A stretch of DNA of 57,784 bases from Lachnospiraceae bacterium (GTDB taxonomy: Bacteria > Bacillota > Clostridia > Lachnospirales > Lachnospiraceae), in contig JAFVAL010000050.1 of NCBI GenBank assembly GCA_017480565.1, positions 86,429 through 144,212 on the forward strand, written 5' to 3'. The position numbers and the translations under genes were made by a program. Positions 32,052 through 41,151 of this stretch are shown here, piece after piece. Within the stretch, counting starts at the first letter, position 1. Each line of letters begins with the position of its first letter. The notes under the pieces were generated by a model. The model searched no databases, was not told the origin of the DNA, and worked only from the letters and a program-made list of their open reading frames with translations.

Positions 32052-32852
32052 TTAGTTCACCCCCAGTTCTGCCAGAGCTTTGGCAAGTTCATCCGCGGAA
32101 GGAGCCTTGCCGTGCCATCCTGCCTGATTCTCCATGAAGGAAACGCCTTTGCCTTTGACTGTCTTCGCACAGATGAATTTCGGTTTGCCATGAACCGGTG
32201 TCTTTAACACATCGGTCAAAGCATCGATATCATGTCCGTTGACTGTAAATGTCTCAAAACCGAATGCTTTGTACTTCTCAACAGGATCACCGAGGCTCAT
32301 GACTTCGTCGTTCGTTCCGTCAATCTGCAGTCCGTTGTGATCCAGAATGACGGTCAGATTGTCGAGTTTATAATGTGCTGCCGCCATCGCAGCTTCCCAG
32401 ACAAGACCTTCCTGGCACTCGCCGTCGCCGACGATGGCATAGACATGATAGTTCTTGCCAAGATGCTTTGCAGCGATTGCCATACCGGTTGCCACTGCTA
32501 CGCCCTGGCCAAGAGAACCCGTATTCAGATCAACGCCAGGGGTCTTCTTCATATCCGGATGACCCTGCAGGTGGCTGTCGATCTTACGAAGGGTCCAAAG
32601 ATCTTCCTTCGGGAAATATCCCTTGTCTGCCAAAACGGCATAAAGAGCCGGGCAAGCATGTCCTTTGGAAAGAACGATGCGGTCACGATCTTCCCACTTC
32701 GGATTGGACGGATCGACGTTAGCAACGTTGTAATAAAGAGCAACCAAAATATCAATCACAGACAGAGACCCGCCCGGATGACCGTTGCCGGCTGCATGAA
32801 TCATTTTTAAAATGTCACCGCGCAGCTCGGCAGCTTTTTCTTGTAAAACCAT
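32052..32852 (-). CDS. Transketolase, N-terminal subunit
   Basis: Thiamine-diphosphate-binding half, 266 residues. Diagnostic motifs: GNGHPGGSLSVIDILVALYY, GSLGQGVAVATGMA and the ThDP motif GDGECQEGLVWEAAM with its LDHNGLQIDG. The frame is open to 32900, but AGGAGG sits 8 bases before the ATG at 32852. It precedes the C-terminal subunit gene by a single base. Confidence 0.95.
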   Translation of the reverse strand: MVLQEKAAELRGDILKMIHAAGNGHPGGSLSVIDILVALYYNVANVDPSNPKWEDRDRIVLSKGHACPALYAVLADKGYFPKEDLWTLRKIDSHLQGHPDMKKTPGVDLNTGSLGQGVAVATGMAIAAKHLGKNYHVYAIVGDGECQEGLVWEAAMAAAHYKLDNLTVILDHNGLQIDGTNDEVMSLGDPVEKYKAFGFETFTVNGHDIDALTDVLKTPVHGKPKFICAKTVKGKGVSFMENQAGWHGKAPSADELAKALAELGVN

Positions 32853-32924
32853 GATATGTTCCTCCTGAAATCTATCGCGAAGCCATGCAAAATCCATCAT
32901 TCACAGGCTCCAAGTTCTATCTCT

Positions 32925-32952
32925 ATTGTACCTGTTTTTGTTCAATTTTCAA
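32925..32952 (-). promoter_or_regulatory. Probable promoter for the transketolase genes
   Basis: TTGAAA (32952-32947) and TACAAT (32930-32925) on the minus strand, 16 bases apart. The -35 box overlaps the last codons of miaB. Confidence 0.55.
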
Positions 32953-34417
32953 GAACGAGTTCACCAATATAATAAAAACCTCTGCATTCGATCAATTGGA
33001 CATCCACAATCTGACCGATGAGCCGTTTTCCGCCGCGAAAATGTACCAGCAGGTTGTTATCCATCCGCCCGGTAACCATCGCATCGTCTTGCTCATTCGG
33101 CTCTTCCACAAGCACGGAGACGGTTTGTCCCAGATGCAGGCCGGTACGTTTTTCAGAACTCTCTCCGACTACTTTTAAGAGTCTGGAGAATCGATCTTTG
33201 ATGACATCCTCCGGCACCTGATTTTCCATCTTTGCCGCAGGCGTGCCGGTCCGCTTGGAATAGATAAATGTGTAACAGCTGTCATATTCAACCTGTTTTA
33301 CAACATCGATCGTCTCTTCAAAATCCTCTTCTGTTTCTCCCGGGAAACCAACGATGATATCCGTTGTGAGGGAGATATCAGGGATTGCTTCGCGAAGGCG
33401 TTTCACCAGATCAAGATACTGTTCTTTTGTGTAGTGCCGGTTCATTTGCTTTAAGATCCGGGAACTGCCGGACTGTACAGGCAAATGCAGGTGTTTGCAC
33501 ACTTTAGGAAGCTCTGCCATCGCATCAATCAACTCTTGGGAGAGATCTTTCGGATGAGACGTCATAAACCGGATCCGTTTGATGCCTTCTACTTCCGAGA
33601 CCATACGAAGAAGCTGCGCAAAACTCACCGGCTCTGCAAGACCTTTTCCGTAAGAATTGACATTTTGCCCCAGAAGCATGATCTCGACAACACCGTCATC
33701 AGCCAGGCGCTTTACTTCCTCCACAATCTCCTTCGGATCACGGCTGCGCTCCCTGCCCCGGACGTAAGGCACAATACAGTAACTGCAGAAATTATTGCAG
33801 CCAAACATGATATTGACACCGGATTTAAAGGAATACTTTCTCTCGGTCGGGAGTTCTTCGACGATTCCTAATTCTTTGTTCCAGATCTCAACGACCATCT
33901 TCTTGCTCTGCATCCGGCGCACCATCAGCTCGGCAAGCTGGTAGACGTTGTAGGTTCCAAAGATCAGATCGACAAACCGGTAACTCTTCTGGATCTTTTC
34001 CACCACATGCGCTTCCTGCATCATGCAGCCGCATAAGATGATCATCAAATGTGGTTTCTTTTTCTTTAAGCTGTTAAGATAGCCAAGTCTTCCGTACACA
34101 CGCGTGTTCGCATTTTCACGCACTGTGCAGGTGTTATAGATGATGACATCCGCTTCCTCTTCTTTTTCCGTCAAATGATATCCCGCGGACTTTAAGATGC
34201 CTTCGATCTTCTCAGAGTCCCTGGCTTTCATCTGACACCCAAAGGTTTTCGTGCAGGCATAGAGCGGATGCCCAAGTTGTTCTTCCTTTTGCGCGCGAAG
34301 CTTTCTTAACACACCCACATAATAATATTGTCTGAGAGGCTCAACATCCGGCGCCTGCAGCGCATTTTGATAATCATCGGAAGCCAAATATGCTTCCATC
34401 GAATCTAATACACTCAT
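32942..34417 (-). CDS. miaB: tRNA-2-methylthio-N6-dimethylallyladenosine synthase MiaB
   Basis: Radical-SAM enzyme adding a methylthio group to i6A37. The N-terminal UPF0004 domain binds the auxiliary cluster (TKTFGCQMKARDSEK, YNTCTVRENA, LCGCMMQ), the radical-SAM cluster motif is CNNFCSYC, and a TRAM domain ends the 491-residue protein. An unusually long N-terminal lead of about 50 residues precedes the first cysteine motif. The ATG overlaps the stop of the upstream small membrane protein (ATGA). MiaA, the preceding enzyme, is encoded on the plus strand about 30 kb away in this window. Confidence 0.96.
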   Translation of the reverse strand: MSVLDSMEAYLASDDYQNALQAPDVEPLRQYYYVGVLRKLRAQKEEQLGHPLYACTKTFGCQMKARDSEKIEGILKSAGYHLTEKEEEADVIIYNTCTVRENANTRVYGRLGYLNSLKKKKPHLMIILCGCMMQEAHVVEKIQKSYRFVDLIFGTYNVYQLAELMVRRMQSKKMVVEIWNKELGIVEELPTERKYSFKSGVNIMFGCNNFCSYCIVPYVRGRERSRDPKEIVEEVKRLADDGVVEIMLLGQNVNSYGKGLAEPVSFAQLLRMVSEVEGIKRIRFMTSHPKDLSQELIDAMAELPKVCKHLHLPVQSGSSRILKQMNRHYTKEQYLDLVKRLREAIPDISLTTDIIVGFPGETEEDFEETIDVVKQVEYDSCYTFIYSKRTGTPAAKMENQVPEDVIKDRFSRLLKVVGESSEKRTGLHLGQTVSVLVEEPNEQDDAMVTGRMDNNLLVHFRGGKRLIGQIVDVQLIECRGFYYIGELVLEN

Positions 34418-34641
34418 TTTTCTTTCTTACTCCGAATGATATTGCGAATGGAGATAAAGATACCGATTCCACAGGCAACAAAGGCTGCAATGGAGAAGAA
34501 ATCAAAACCGATATAAAGGGAAGCCCAGACATTTAGCCCGGTCAGGACTAACATCGCAATCAACATGGCCCAAGGGTTTACGGACACCTTTTTCTGATTG
34601 CGATTCGGATTGAAATTATAGTTATAATTGTTCTTCGGCAT
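34414..34641 (-). CDS. Small membrane protein, unknown function
   Basis: A 75-residue protein with an Asn/Tyr-rich N-terminus (MPKNNYNYNFNPNRNQKK) and two membrane segments (about residues 24-43 and 46-65), ending in Arg/Lys. GGAGGAACTT precedes the ATG at 34641. It overlaps fthC by 20 bases and miaB by 4, so the three genes are tightly coupled. I recognise no family. Confidence 0.75.
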   Translation of the reverse strand: MPKNNYNYNFNPNRNQKKVSVNPWAMLIAMLVLTGLNVWASLYIGFDFFSIAAFVACGIGIFISIRNIIRSKKEK

Positions 34642-35218
34642 AAGTTCCTCCATTCTTTTTGCAAATGATTTCTCTCATCGGCGTGATCAAAAGATCAACG
34701 GGCCGATCCCACGCTTCCGTCATATCTGATAAAGATGCAATCTGCTCCTCAAAACAGACACCGATCGTAGGGTAACACGGGTGTTCTTTTAGAAAATGAT
34801 CATAATAACCACCGCCGTATCCGAGGCGATAGCCGTTTATGTCAAACGCAAGCCCTGGCACCAGAATCAGTGCATCCGTATCAAGCTCCTCACGCCCGAC
34901 TGGCTCCATGATGCCGTAGAACCCCTCTGAGAATTCTTTAGAAGATTTCACGCGGTAAAAGTGCATCACATGGTCTTCGATCCGCGGGAAATACACCGCA
35001 ATGTTCTCCTCCCACAGCCATCCAGCAAGGGCAGATAGATCTACCTCGGCACGCATGGCATGATAGAGACACACGTGAGAAATGTCTGCGCCAGAGATCT
35101 GTCTCATCAGTGTTTCACAGATCTTTAACGATCCTTCTCTCCTGTTTTCCACAGAAATCTCACATCTTTTGATTCGATATTCATCCCGAAGGCGCTTTTT
35201 TTCATCCTTCCGGGTCAT
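34622..35218 (-). CDS. fthC: 5-formyltetrahydrofolate cyclo-ligase
   Basis: ATP-dependent conversion of 5-formyl-THF to 5,10-methenyl-THF, returning stored folate to the one-carbon pool. The signature PGLAFDINGYRLGYGGGYYD is intact near residue 128, and the basic N-terminus KKRLRDEYR is typical. Length is 198 residues. The start overlaps the YnzC-like gene by 17 bases; the ribosome binding site is weak, which fits translational coupling. Confidence 0.94.
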   Translation of the reverse strand: MTRKDEKKRLRDEYRIKRCEISVENRREGSLKICETLMRQISGADISHVCLYHAMRAEVDLSALAGWLWEENIAVYFPRIEDHVMHFYRVKSSKEFSEGFYGIMEPVGREELDTDALILVPGLAFDINGYRLGYGGGYYDHFLKEHPCYPTIGVCFEEQIASLSDMTEAWDRPVDLLITPMREIICKKNGGTYAEEQL

Positions 35219-35417
35219 ACTTTTTCTTTAGCTCCGTGATCGAACCGTCCGGCTCGACGATGGAAATACTATTGAGGGTACTGCGCATTCCGTTGCGCCA
35301 CTCCTGAATATAAGCGGCACGCAGTTCTGCTTGTTCGATGCGCTCTTCCTCTGTCAAGCCCTCTGTCTTGGACTTGTGATAAAGCTCGTTGATACGATTC
35401 AGTCTTTCTTGATTCAA
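35202..35417 (-). CDS. DUF896 (YnzC) family protein
   Basis: A 71-residue cytosolic helical protein of the DUF896 family. The conserved helices ERLNRINELYHKSKTEGLT and EERIEQAELRAAYIQEWR are clear. B. subtilis YnzC forms a short helical hairpin; its role is unknown. The start is TTG at 35417, preceded by AGGAG seven to eight bases upstream. Confidence 0.9.
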   Translation of the reverse strand: MNQERLNRINELYHKSKTEGLTEEERIEQAELRAAYIQEWRNGMRSTLNSISIVEPDGSITELKKKYDPEG

Positions 35418-35442
35418 GGTTTTCTCCTAACTTTTATATAAA

Positions 35443-35462
35443 TTCTGGCCTAAAAACCAGAA
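35443..35462 (-). terminator. Weak hairpin between the flavoprotein gene and the YnzC-like gene
   Basis: TTCTGG and CCAGAA form a 6-bp stem with an 8-base loop. On the minus strand it is followed by TTTATATAAAAG. The short stem makes termination uncertain. Confidence 0.35.
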
Positions 35463-35465
35463 AAT

Positions 35466-37064
35466 TTATCGTGATTTTAAAGGCGCATAAAAAGTTGCGA
35501 TCGCTTCGTAGACACGAAGTCCGTCCATTGCGGCGGACGTAATGCCTCCTGCATAGCCAGCACCTTCCCCGCACGGGTAAACACCGGCGATGTTGCTTTG
35601 CAGCGTGTCATCCCGGTTCATGCGAATCGGGGAGGAAGTTCTGGATTCGATGCCGGAAAACAAGGCATCTGGCCGATCAAAGCCTTTGATTTTCCTGCCA
35701 AATGCACTCATTCCTTCTGCAATGGCATCCCCCAGATAGTCTGGCACGGCATCACGAAGGTTACAGAGCGTGTAACCACCCTTTATGTTTGGAAGCACCT
35801 CACCCAGTTCGGTGGTTTTTCGGTGCAGCAGGAAATCATCCAACCGCTGCAAAGGAATCTGGCCTTCGCCTGCCGCATACGCAGCTTCTTCCAACCTTCT
35901 CTGATAATACATGCCGGCAAGGACATCTTCGCCGTGATAATCCTTCGGGGAGACGGTCACAACGATGGCACTGTTTGCATTTTTTCCGTCACGCAGATAA
36001 TTACTCATCCCATTGACTGCAATGCGGCCGGGTTCGGACGAAGCATTGACCACAAAACCACCTGGACACATACAGAAGGAATAAACTCCTCTTCCGGTAC
36101 TCGTCTGGTGTGTTACCTTATAATCGGCGGGAGGAAGCTTCGCATAGGCATCCTTATATTGTGCCCGACCGATCATTTCCTGCGGATGCTCCACGCGAAG
36201 CCCAACCGCAAATGATTTCGCTTCCATCGACAATCCGCATTGATACAGCATCTCAAAGGTGTCTCTTGCGCTATGGCCAAGCGCCAGCACGGCAACTTCA
36301 CAGGGCAAAACCTCACCGGAAGAAAGAACCAAACCGGTCAGATGCCCCTCTTTCATCTTGATCTCTGTCATCTGGGACCGAAATCTAACTTCGCCTCCAA
36401 GAGTCTCGATCTCCTGCCGCATTCGCTTCACAATCACCTTCAAATGATCCGTGCCGATGTGCGGTTTTTGCAGGTACAAGATCTCCTGCGGCGCTCCGTA
36501 CGAAACGAAGGTCTCTAAGACTTTTCTGCCGCGATGATGCGGATCTTTTACCATGGTATTTAATTTTCCATCGGAAAATGTGCCCGCACCGCCTTCGCCA
36601 AACTGAACATTGGAAGAAGGGTCGAGAGGCGCATCGCCCGACCAAAAGGCAGTTACCTTATCTGCGCGCGTATCGACATCATCGCCGCGCTCTAACAAAA
36701 TGGGCTTGTAACCGGCCTTTGCTAAAGATAAGGCACAGAACAAACCTGCAGGGCCGGAACCAACCACGACGGGCCGATGTGCTAAAGTCTTTGTCCCCGT
36801 AGGAACAAAAGAATACGCTTCCGGTACGTACTGAGTCACAGCAGAATTCTTCCGACACCGATGCAAGGCACTTTCTTCTTTTTTCACAGAAACTGCGATG
36901 GTATAGACGAAACGAACCGTCTGCTTTCTGGCATCAATCGACCGCCTTAACAGCTGAAAGGATAAAATCTCCTCTTTGGAAATGTGTAGCGTATCTGCGA
37001 CAGCCTTTTGAAATTCTTCTTCCGTATGATCAAAAGGAAGAGAAAGATCTCGGATCTGAATCAT
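35466..37064 (-). CDS. FAD-dependent oxidoreductase (COG2509 type)
   Basis: A 532-residue flavoprotein. An N-terminal domain of about 85 residues precedes the Rossmann motif VVVGSGPAGLFCALSLAKAG. It is followed by the conserved NVQFGEGGAGTFSDGKL and a C-terminal second FAD motif (GVYPCGEGAGYAGGI). The substrate is unknown; the family is often annotated as an uncharacterised FAD-dependent dehydrogenase. The frame is open to 37130, but AGGAGG precedes the ATG at 37064, which overlaps the stop of the upstream gene (ATGA). Confidence 0.85.
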   Translation of the reverse strand: MIQIRDLSLPFDHTEEEFQKAVADTLHISKEEILSFQLLRRSIDARKQTVRFVYTIAVSVKKEESALHRCRKNSAVTQYVPEAYSFVPTGTKTLAHRPVVVGSGPAGLFCALSLAKAGYKPILLERGDDVDTRADKVTAFWSGDAPLDPSSNVQFGEGGAGTFSDGKLNTMVKDPHHRGRKVLETFVSYGAPQEILYLQKPHIGTDHLKVIVKRMRQEIETLGGEVRFRSQMTEIKMKEGHLTGLVLSSGEVLPCEVAVLALGHSARDTFEMLYQCGLSMEAKSFAVGLRVEHPQEMIGRAQYKDAYAKLPPADYKVTHQTSTGRGVYSFCMCPGGFVVNASSEPGRIAVNGMSNYLRDGKNANSAIVVTVSPKDYHGEDVLAGMYYQRRLEEAAYAAGEGQIPLQRLDDFLLHRKTTELGEVLPNIKGGYTLCNLRDAVPDYLGDAIAEGMSAFGRKIKGFDRPDALFSGIESRTSSPIRMNRDDTLQSNIAGVYPCGEGAGYAGGITSAAMDGLRVYEAIATFYAPLKSR

Positions 37065-38278
37065 AGATGAAACGCCTCCTTTTGCCCTGCAGCAGCTCTG
37101 CCCGCTAACATCCCGGTTGTCCATGCCCACTGCAGATTATAGCCGCCACAGATCCCATCGACGTCCAGTAGCTCTCCGGTCAGATAAAGGTTAGGCACAA
37201 TTTTTGATTCCATCGTCTTCGGATCGACTTCATGCAAAAGAATCCCGCCAGCCGTGACCTGTGCATCCTCGTAGCCACGCACGCCGAATGTGTGAAAGAT
37301 CGCAGATTTGATGCCTTTGGTAAGCGTCTCTGCATCCTGCTTTGCGCAACCATGTACCAGTGCATTTGCCAGTTTTTCCGGAAGCAAACCGGAAAGAATC
37401 TCCTCCCAGGTTTTCTTTGGATGCAGGTCCTTTTGCGATGAAAGAAACTCACAAAGAGCTACGGCGTTTAGATCTGGCAGAAAATCTGCCTCAATGAGAC
37501 AACTCTCCCCGTGAAGCGCCGCCATGCCGACATGTCTTGATAAAATCATGGCCGGAATACCGGAAAGCCCATAAGAAGTAAACTGCACTTCCCCGCGTTC
37601 CTCAACAACTTGCGCATCGCCTCGCAAACGTAATTGAGTCGATACACGCACGCCTGCTGTCTTAGCAAAGAAATCTTTCTCTTCACACAGAATGCCTGTC
37701 AGTGCAGGTGATGTCGGCGCCATTTGATGGCCTAATTTTTGGGCAAATGAAATTCCATCCCCGTCAGAACCAAAAACGGGCGCAGCCAAACCACCGGCGG
37801 CAAGGATAACACATTTGCCAAAATATGCATATCCATCCACTTCGACGCGAAATCCTTCCGCGAGAGGAACGATCTCCTTGACACAGGTATTGAGCTTTAA
37901 CTTCGCACCTTTCTCGGTCACTTCAGACAATAAGGCATGAAGCACGCTCTTCGCTTGCTCGGAATGCGGATAGAGATATCCGTTATGGCTCACCGTCAGA
38001 ATGCCAAGCTGCGCAAAATGATCCAGAATCTCAGAAAGAGATATCTGAGATAAGATCTCCTCGGCAAGAGCATGCTCGGAGGAATGATAACAAGACATCT
38101 CTAGCACTTCATTTGCCAGATTGCACCTGCCATTGCCTGTGGCAAGCAGCTTCTTGCCTGGCTGTTTCATTTTCTCAAGAATCAGCACACGGGACGAGCG
38201 GCTCACGGCAACCGAAGCTGCCATCAGTCCGGACGCCCCGGCTCCGATGATAATAATATCATAAATTGTCTCGTTCAT
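37061..38278 (-). CDS. BaiN/HI0933-family flavoprotein
   Basis: A 405-residue member of the HI0933-like (BaiN/RdsA) FAD family. The N-terminal FAD site IIIGAGASGLMAASVA and the glycine-rich KKLLATGNGRCNL loop are diagnostic; GGICGGYNLQWAWTTG near the C-terminus completes the FAD site. The physiological substrate is unclear, and a bile-acid reductase role should not be assumed. It starts 1 base after the flippase stop and overlaps the next flavoprotein gene by 4 bases. Confidence 0.88.
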   Translation of the reverse strand: MNETIYDIIIIGAGASGLMAASVAVSRSSRVLILEKMKQPGKKLLATGNGRCNLANEVLEMSCYHSSEHALAEEILSQISLSEILDHFAQLGILTVSHNGYLYPHSEQAKSVLHALLSEVTEKGAKLKLNTCVKEIVPLAEGFRVEVDGYAYFGKCVILAAGGLAAPVFGSDGDGISFAQKLGHQMAPTSPALTGILCEEKDFFAKTAGVRVSTQLRLRGDAQVVEERGEVQFTSYGLSGIPAMILSRHVGMAALHGESCLIEADFLPDLNAVALCEFLSSQKDLHPKKTWEEILSGLLPEKLANALVHGCAKQDAETLTKGIKSAIFHTFGVRGYEDAQVTAGGILLHEVDPKTMESKIVPNLYLTGELLDVDGICGGYNLQWAWTTGMLAGRAAAGQKEAFHL

Positions 38279-38279
38279 A

Positions 38280-39977
38280 TTAGAGTAAACGGAAGCGTGT
38301 CAGAATCTTAACGATTCTCGCGCCCATCGGGAAGTCATATAATTCCTCTTTTGTGAAGCAGCGCAGCACGCAAAGCATGATGACATAGACGATCACGGCA
38401 ATCAGAATTGCCCCCAAACAAGCCAACGCATTGCTCTTAAAAATCAGGTAAAAAAGCTGATACATTCCCCAGGCAACGACACCCATCGCAACAGAGGAGC
38501 CAAGAGGCATTGCAAATGTCGTGATCAATTCTTGCTCGTAACCAGTTTCTTTTCTCACAGAGATCCAGTTGAGGATCGAAACAATCAGCGGAAACATGAT
38601 GTTAACGACGACAAGTGAGAAGATGCTTAGGCCGGTAAAACGAAGCAAAAGCACAACCAAAATCAGGTTAATTCCGAGGGATATCGCCGAATGCTTCACC
38701 GGAACGCTCATACGATTGATGCCTTGCAGGACACCGTTATACACGGTCGATAACGCATAAAAGATCACGGCATAAGCACCGAAGCGAAGAATCGTGTAGG
38801 CGACCTCCGTGTTGTTGTGGAATAACAGATTGATGATCGGCTTTGCAAGGACAGAAAGACCAACCGCAGCCGGGATCGCAATCATCATATTAAACTTCAC
38901 GGCATTGCCAATCTTCTTCTGAATTGCCTGTGTGTCCTTTTGGACGACAGACGCCACCAAAGAAGGCACCATCGCAGTCTCCACTGCCTGTGAAATGGCG
39001 ATCGGCACATTGATTAACGTACGGTATTTACTGCCATAAATGCCTGTCAGCGTACTTCTCGTGCTTTCATCCATGCCCTTTGCGGACATGATCTTGTTGA
39101 ATAAAAAGGTATTGAGAACACCACTGATCTGATAGATCGTCTGGCTTAAGATGACCGGGATGATCGTAAAGATCAGCACTTTAAAGATCGCGCCCCAGGT
39201 TTCCTCATCCACGAGGCCTTCTTTCTGATCCTTGCGCTCCTGTCTGCGAATCTGCTTTAATACCGTCGGACGATATGCCAGATAGACCAAGGCCAGGAAA
39301 ATGAGTCCGATCAGAGCACCAGAGAAGGTGCCAAGGGTAGATCCTGCCGCTCCGTGAGAATATACGGAAGGGTCATTCGCGTATTTTTTCATCAGGATCG
39401 CAGCCGCACCGACACTGACCGCGGCATTGACGATCTGTTCTAAGATCTGGGACAATGCGGTCGGAATCATGGTATGCTTGCCCTGATAGAAACCACGCAG
39501 TACGCCTAAGATAGCGCAGACCAAAATCGTAGGTGCGAGCACGCGCAGCGGAATCACGACACCAGGCATATCGAAGAATTTCTCCGCGATAAAACCTGCG
39601 CCTAAGAAGATGATCAAGCTCATCAAAAGGCCACTGACAATGGCAAATGCCATCGCGCAGACAAATAGCCGGAACGACTGCTTGTACTTCTTCTCCACTT
39701 CCCTTGCTGCCATCAGCTTAGAAACCGCTAAAGGCAGGCTGTACGAAGAAAGAATCAGCGCAATATTGTAGATCTCATAAGCAACCTGATAATAGCCGCT
39801 GCCCTGCTCTCCGATGATATTCGTGACCGGAACCCGGTACAAAAGTCCGATGATACGGACGATGATGCCGGACACGGCAAGAATGGAACCCTGCGCGAGG
39901 AAATTCCCTCCGTGCTGGCGCTTTCTTGCTTCATTGCCGGCTGTTTTCTCATTCGGTTGATCCGAAGGTGTTCTCAT
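38280..39977 (-). CDS. MOP-superfamily flippase (SpoVB/MurJ-like)
   Basis: A 565-residue membrane protein with about fourteen hydrophobic segments, beginning with NFLAQGSILAVSGIIVRIIG and GEQGSGYYQVAYEIYNIAL, both typical of the SpoVB/MurJ/oligosaccharide flippase family. It probably moves a lipid-linked sugar such as lipid II across the membrane. A polar N-terminal lead of about 25 residues is present. The sequence alone does not separate a MurJ role from a sporulation SpoVB role. Confidence 0.85.
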   Translation of the reverse strand: MRTPSDQPNEKTAGNEARKRQHGGNFLAQGSILAVSGIIVRIIGLLYRVPVTNIIGEQGSGYYQVAYEIYNIALILSSYSLPLAVSKLMAAREVEKKYKQSFRLFVCAMAFAIVSGLLMSLIIFLGAGFIAEKFFDMPGVVIPLRVLAPTILVCAILGVLRGFYQGKHTMIPTALSQILEQIVNAAVSVGAAAILMKKYANDPSVYSHGAAGSTLGTFSGALIGLIFLALVYLAYRPTVLKQIRRQERKDQKEGLVDEETWGAIFKVLIFTIIPVILSQTIYQISGVLNTFLFNKIMSAKGMDESTRSTLTGIYGSKYRTLINVPIAISQAVETAMVPSLVASVVQKDTQAIQKKIGNAVKFNMMIAIPAAVGLSVLAKPIINLLFHNNTEVAYTILRFGAYAVIFYALSTVYNGVLQGINRMSVPVKHSAISLGINLILVVLLLRFTGLSIFSLVVVNIMFPLIVSILNWISVRKETGYEQELITTFAMPLGSSVAMGVVAWGMYQLFYLIFKSNALACLGAILIAVIVYVIMLCVLRCFTKEELYDFPMGARIVKILTRFRLL

Positions 39978-39990
39978 ATGTCAACTCCAA

Positions 39991-41115
39991 TTATTCTGCG
40001 TCAGCAAACTCCAATTTGTCCAAATTATATTCAGGATACAGGCAGATATAAGTCTTGCCGGGATTGATCGTAAGCAGTTCACCGCTCTCGTCATAGTACT
40101 GCATAAACTGCTTCGACTCGGACTTTTCCCAGGTAATCGGGACATATTTTCCATCGGTCACATAATATCCTTTGCCGGTATTCTCTTCCATCTCATAATT
40201 GACATGGCCATCATTATCTACGACAGAGCACGGTGCCACAAGAATGATCAGGTTCTTAAAAGCCAGCTGTTCGCCGGTAGATTTGTCTTTGTGCGCATGC
40301 CCAAACTGATAACGCTTATAGATCTTCTGCTCCTCATCGTAGGTGAAGTAAGGGCTGTTATAATTGGAAAGATGAAGGGTGACCTTCTTTGCGGTCTCAC
40401 CGCCGGTAAGCTCGGTATCCTCGTGATAGAAAGTGAAATGATTGTTGAGGTCTTTCGCTTCCATCCGATATCCAGCCTTGTCGATACATTTCATAATGCG
40501 GTCATAGCTGGTAAACGCATTGTGAGGCATCTTGATGGAATTATCACGGTAAAATGCATTGACACCGGCACCTTTTAAGCCATCCAGATCGTTGACTTTA
40601 AGCTTTGCGATACGCTCATCACCGATGTTGCTTGATCCAATGTGGCAGAGGATCGCATCATATTCTTCCGAAGCGCTGATGAAATCATGTCTCGCACTTC
40701 TGACAGAACCAATGCGGTCGTTATCAAACTCTTCAAAGATACCCATTGTACGGGTAATTCCGCCTTCAACAAGTGCTTCATAGAGAATCACCGCAGAGCC
40801 AATACCGTCCTGAGGATCTACGACTTTCAGATTGCTGATCATCACCGCAATCGGGCGGCGCTTTCCGATCTCTTCCGTGACAGGAAGGCCGGTCAGCTTA
40901 CTGTACATCATTCCCTCATCCAGTTTCCAGGGATCTTCGGTGGTTGTCTCCTCCGTGGTGGTTTCCACGGTGGTTGTCTCTTTGGTGGTTGTTTCAGCCT
41001 TCGTCGTCGTTGTCTGCAGATCAGCAACATCCGGCTCATCTGCGGTCTTCTTTCCGCAGCCGGCAAGGAGTGTTACGATCAATACTGCAAAAACCAACAA
41101 TTTCCACTTTTTCAT
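39991..41115 (-). CDS. DUF3048 domain lipoprotein (YerB-like)
   Basis: A 374-residue predicted lipoprotein: signal peptide with lipobox LLAG-Cys at about residue 20, then a Thr/Glu-rich spacer of about 27 residues built on repeated ETTT units, then DUF3048 (RRPIAVMISNL, SAVILYEALVEGGITRTMG, GSVRSARHDFI). The N- and C-terminal DUF3048 parts are both present. Function is unknown; the spacer probably lifts the domain through the cell wall. AGGAGG precedes the ATG. Confidence 0.9.
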   Translation of the reverse strand: MKKWKLLVFAVLIVTLLAGCGKKTADEPDVADLQTTTTKAETTTKETTTVETTTEETTTEDPWKLDEGMMYSKLTGLPVTEEIGKRRPIAVMISNLKVVDPQDGIGSAVILYEALVEGGITRTMGIFEEFDNDRIGSVRSARHDFISASEEYDAILCHIGSSNIGDERIAKLKVNDLDGLKGAGVNAFYRDNSIKMPHNAFTSYDRIMKCIDKAGYRMEAKDLNNHFTFYHEDTELTGGETAKKVTLHLSNYNSPYFTYDEEQKIYKRYQFGHAHKDKSTGEQLAFKNLIILVAPCSVVDNDGHVNYEMEENTGKGYYVTDGKYVPITWEKSESKQFMQYYDESGELLTINPGKTYICLYPEYNLDKLEFADAE

Positions 41116-41151
41116 TGTTAGCCTCCTAACCCATCGGTTGATGTGATATTT

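Noticed and set aside
32232-32810. 192-codon plus-strand frame opposite the transketolase N-terminal gene
   Set aside because: Antisense shadow of a highly conserved enzyme; no ribosome binding site and no family match.
40925-41010. Short repeats resembling a CRISPR or other array
   Set aside because: The repeats are codons of the Thr-rich lipoprotein spacer, with no uniform spacers.
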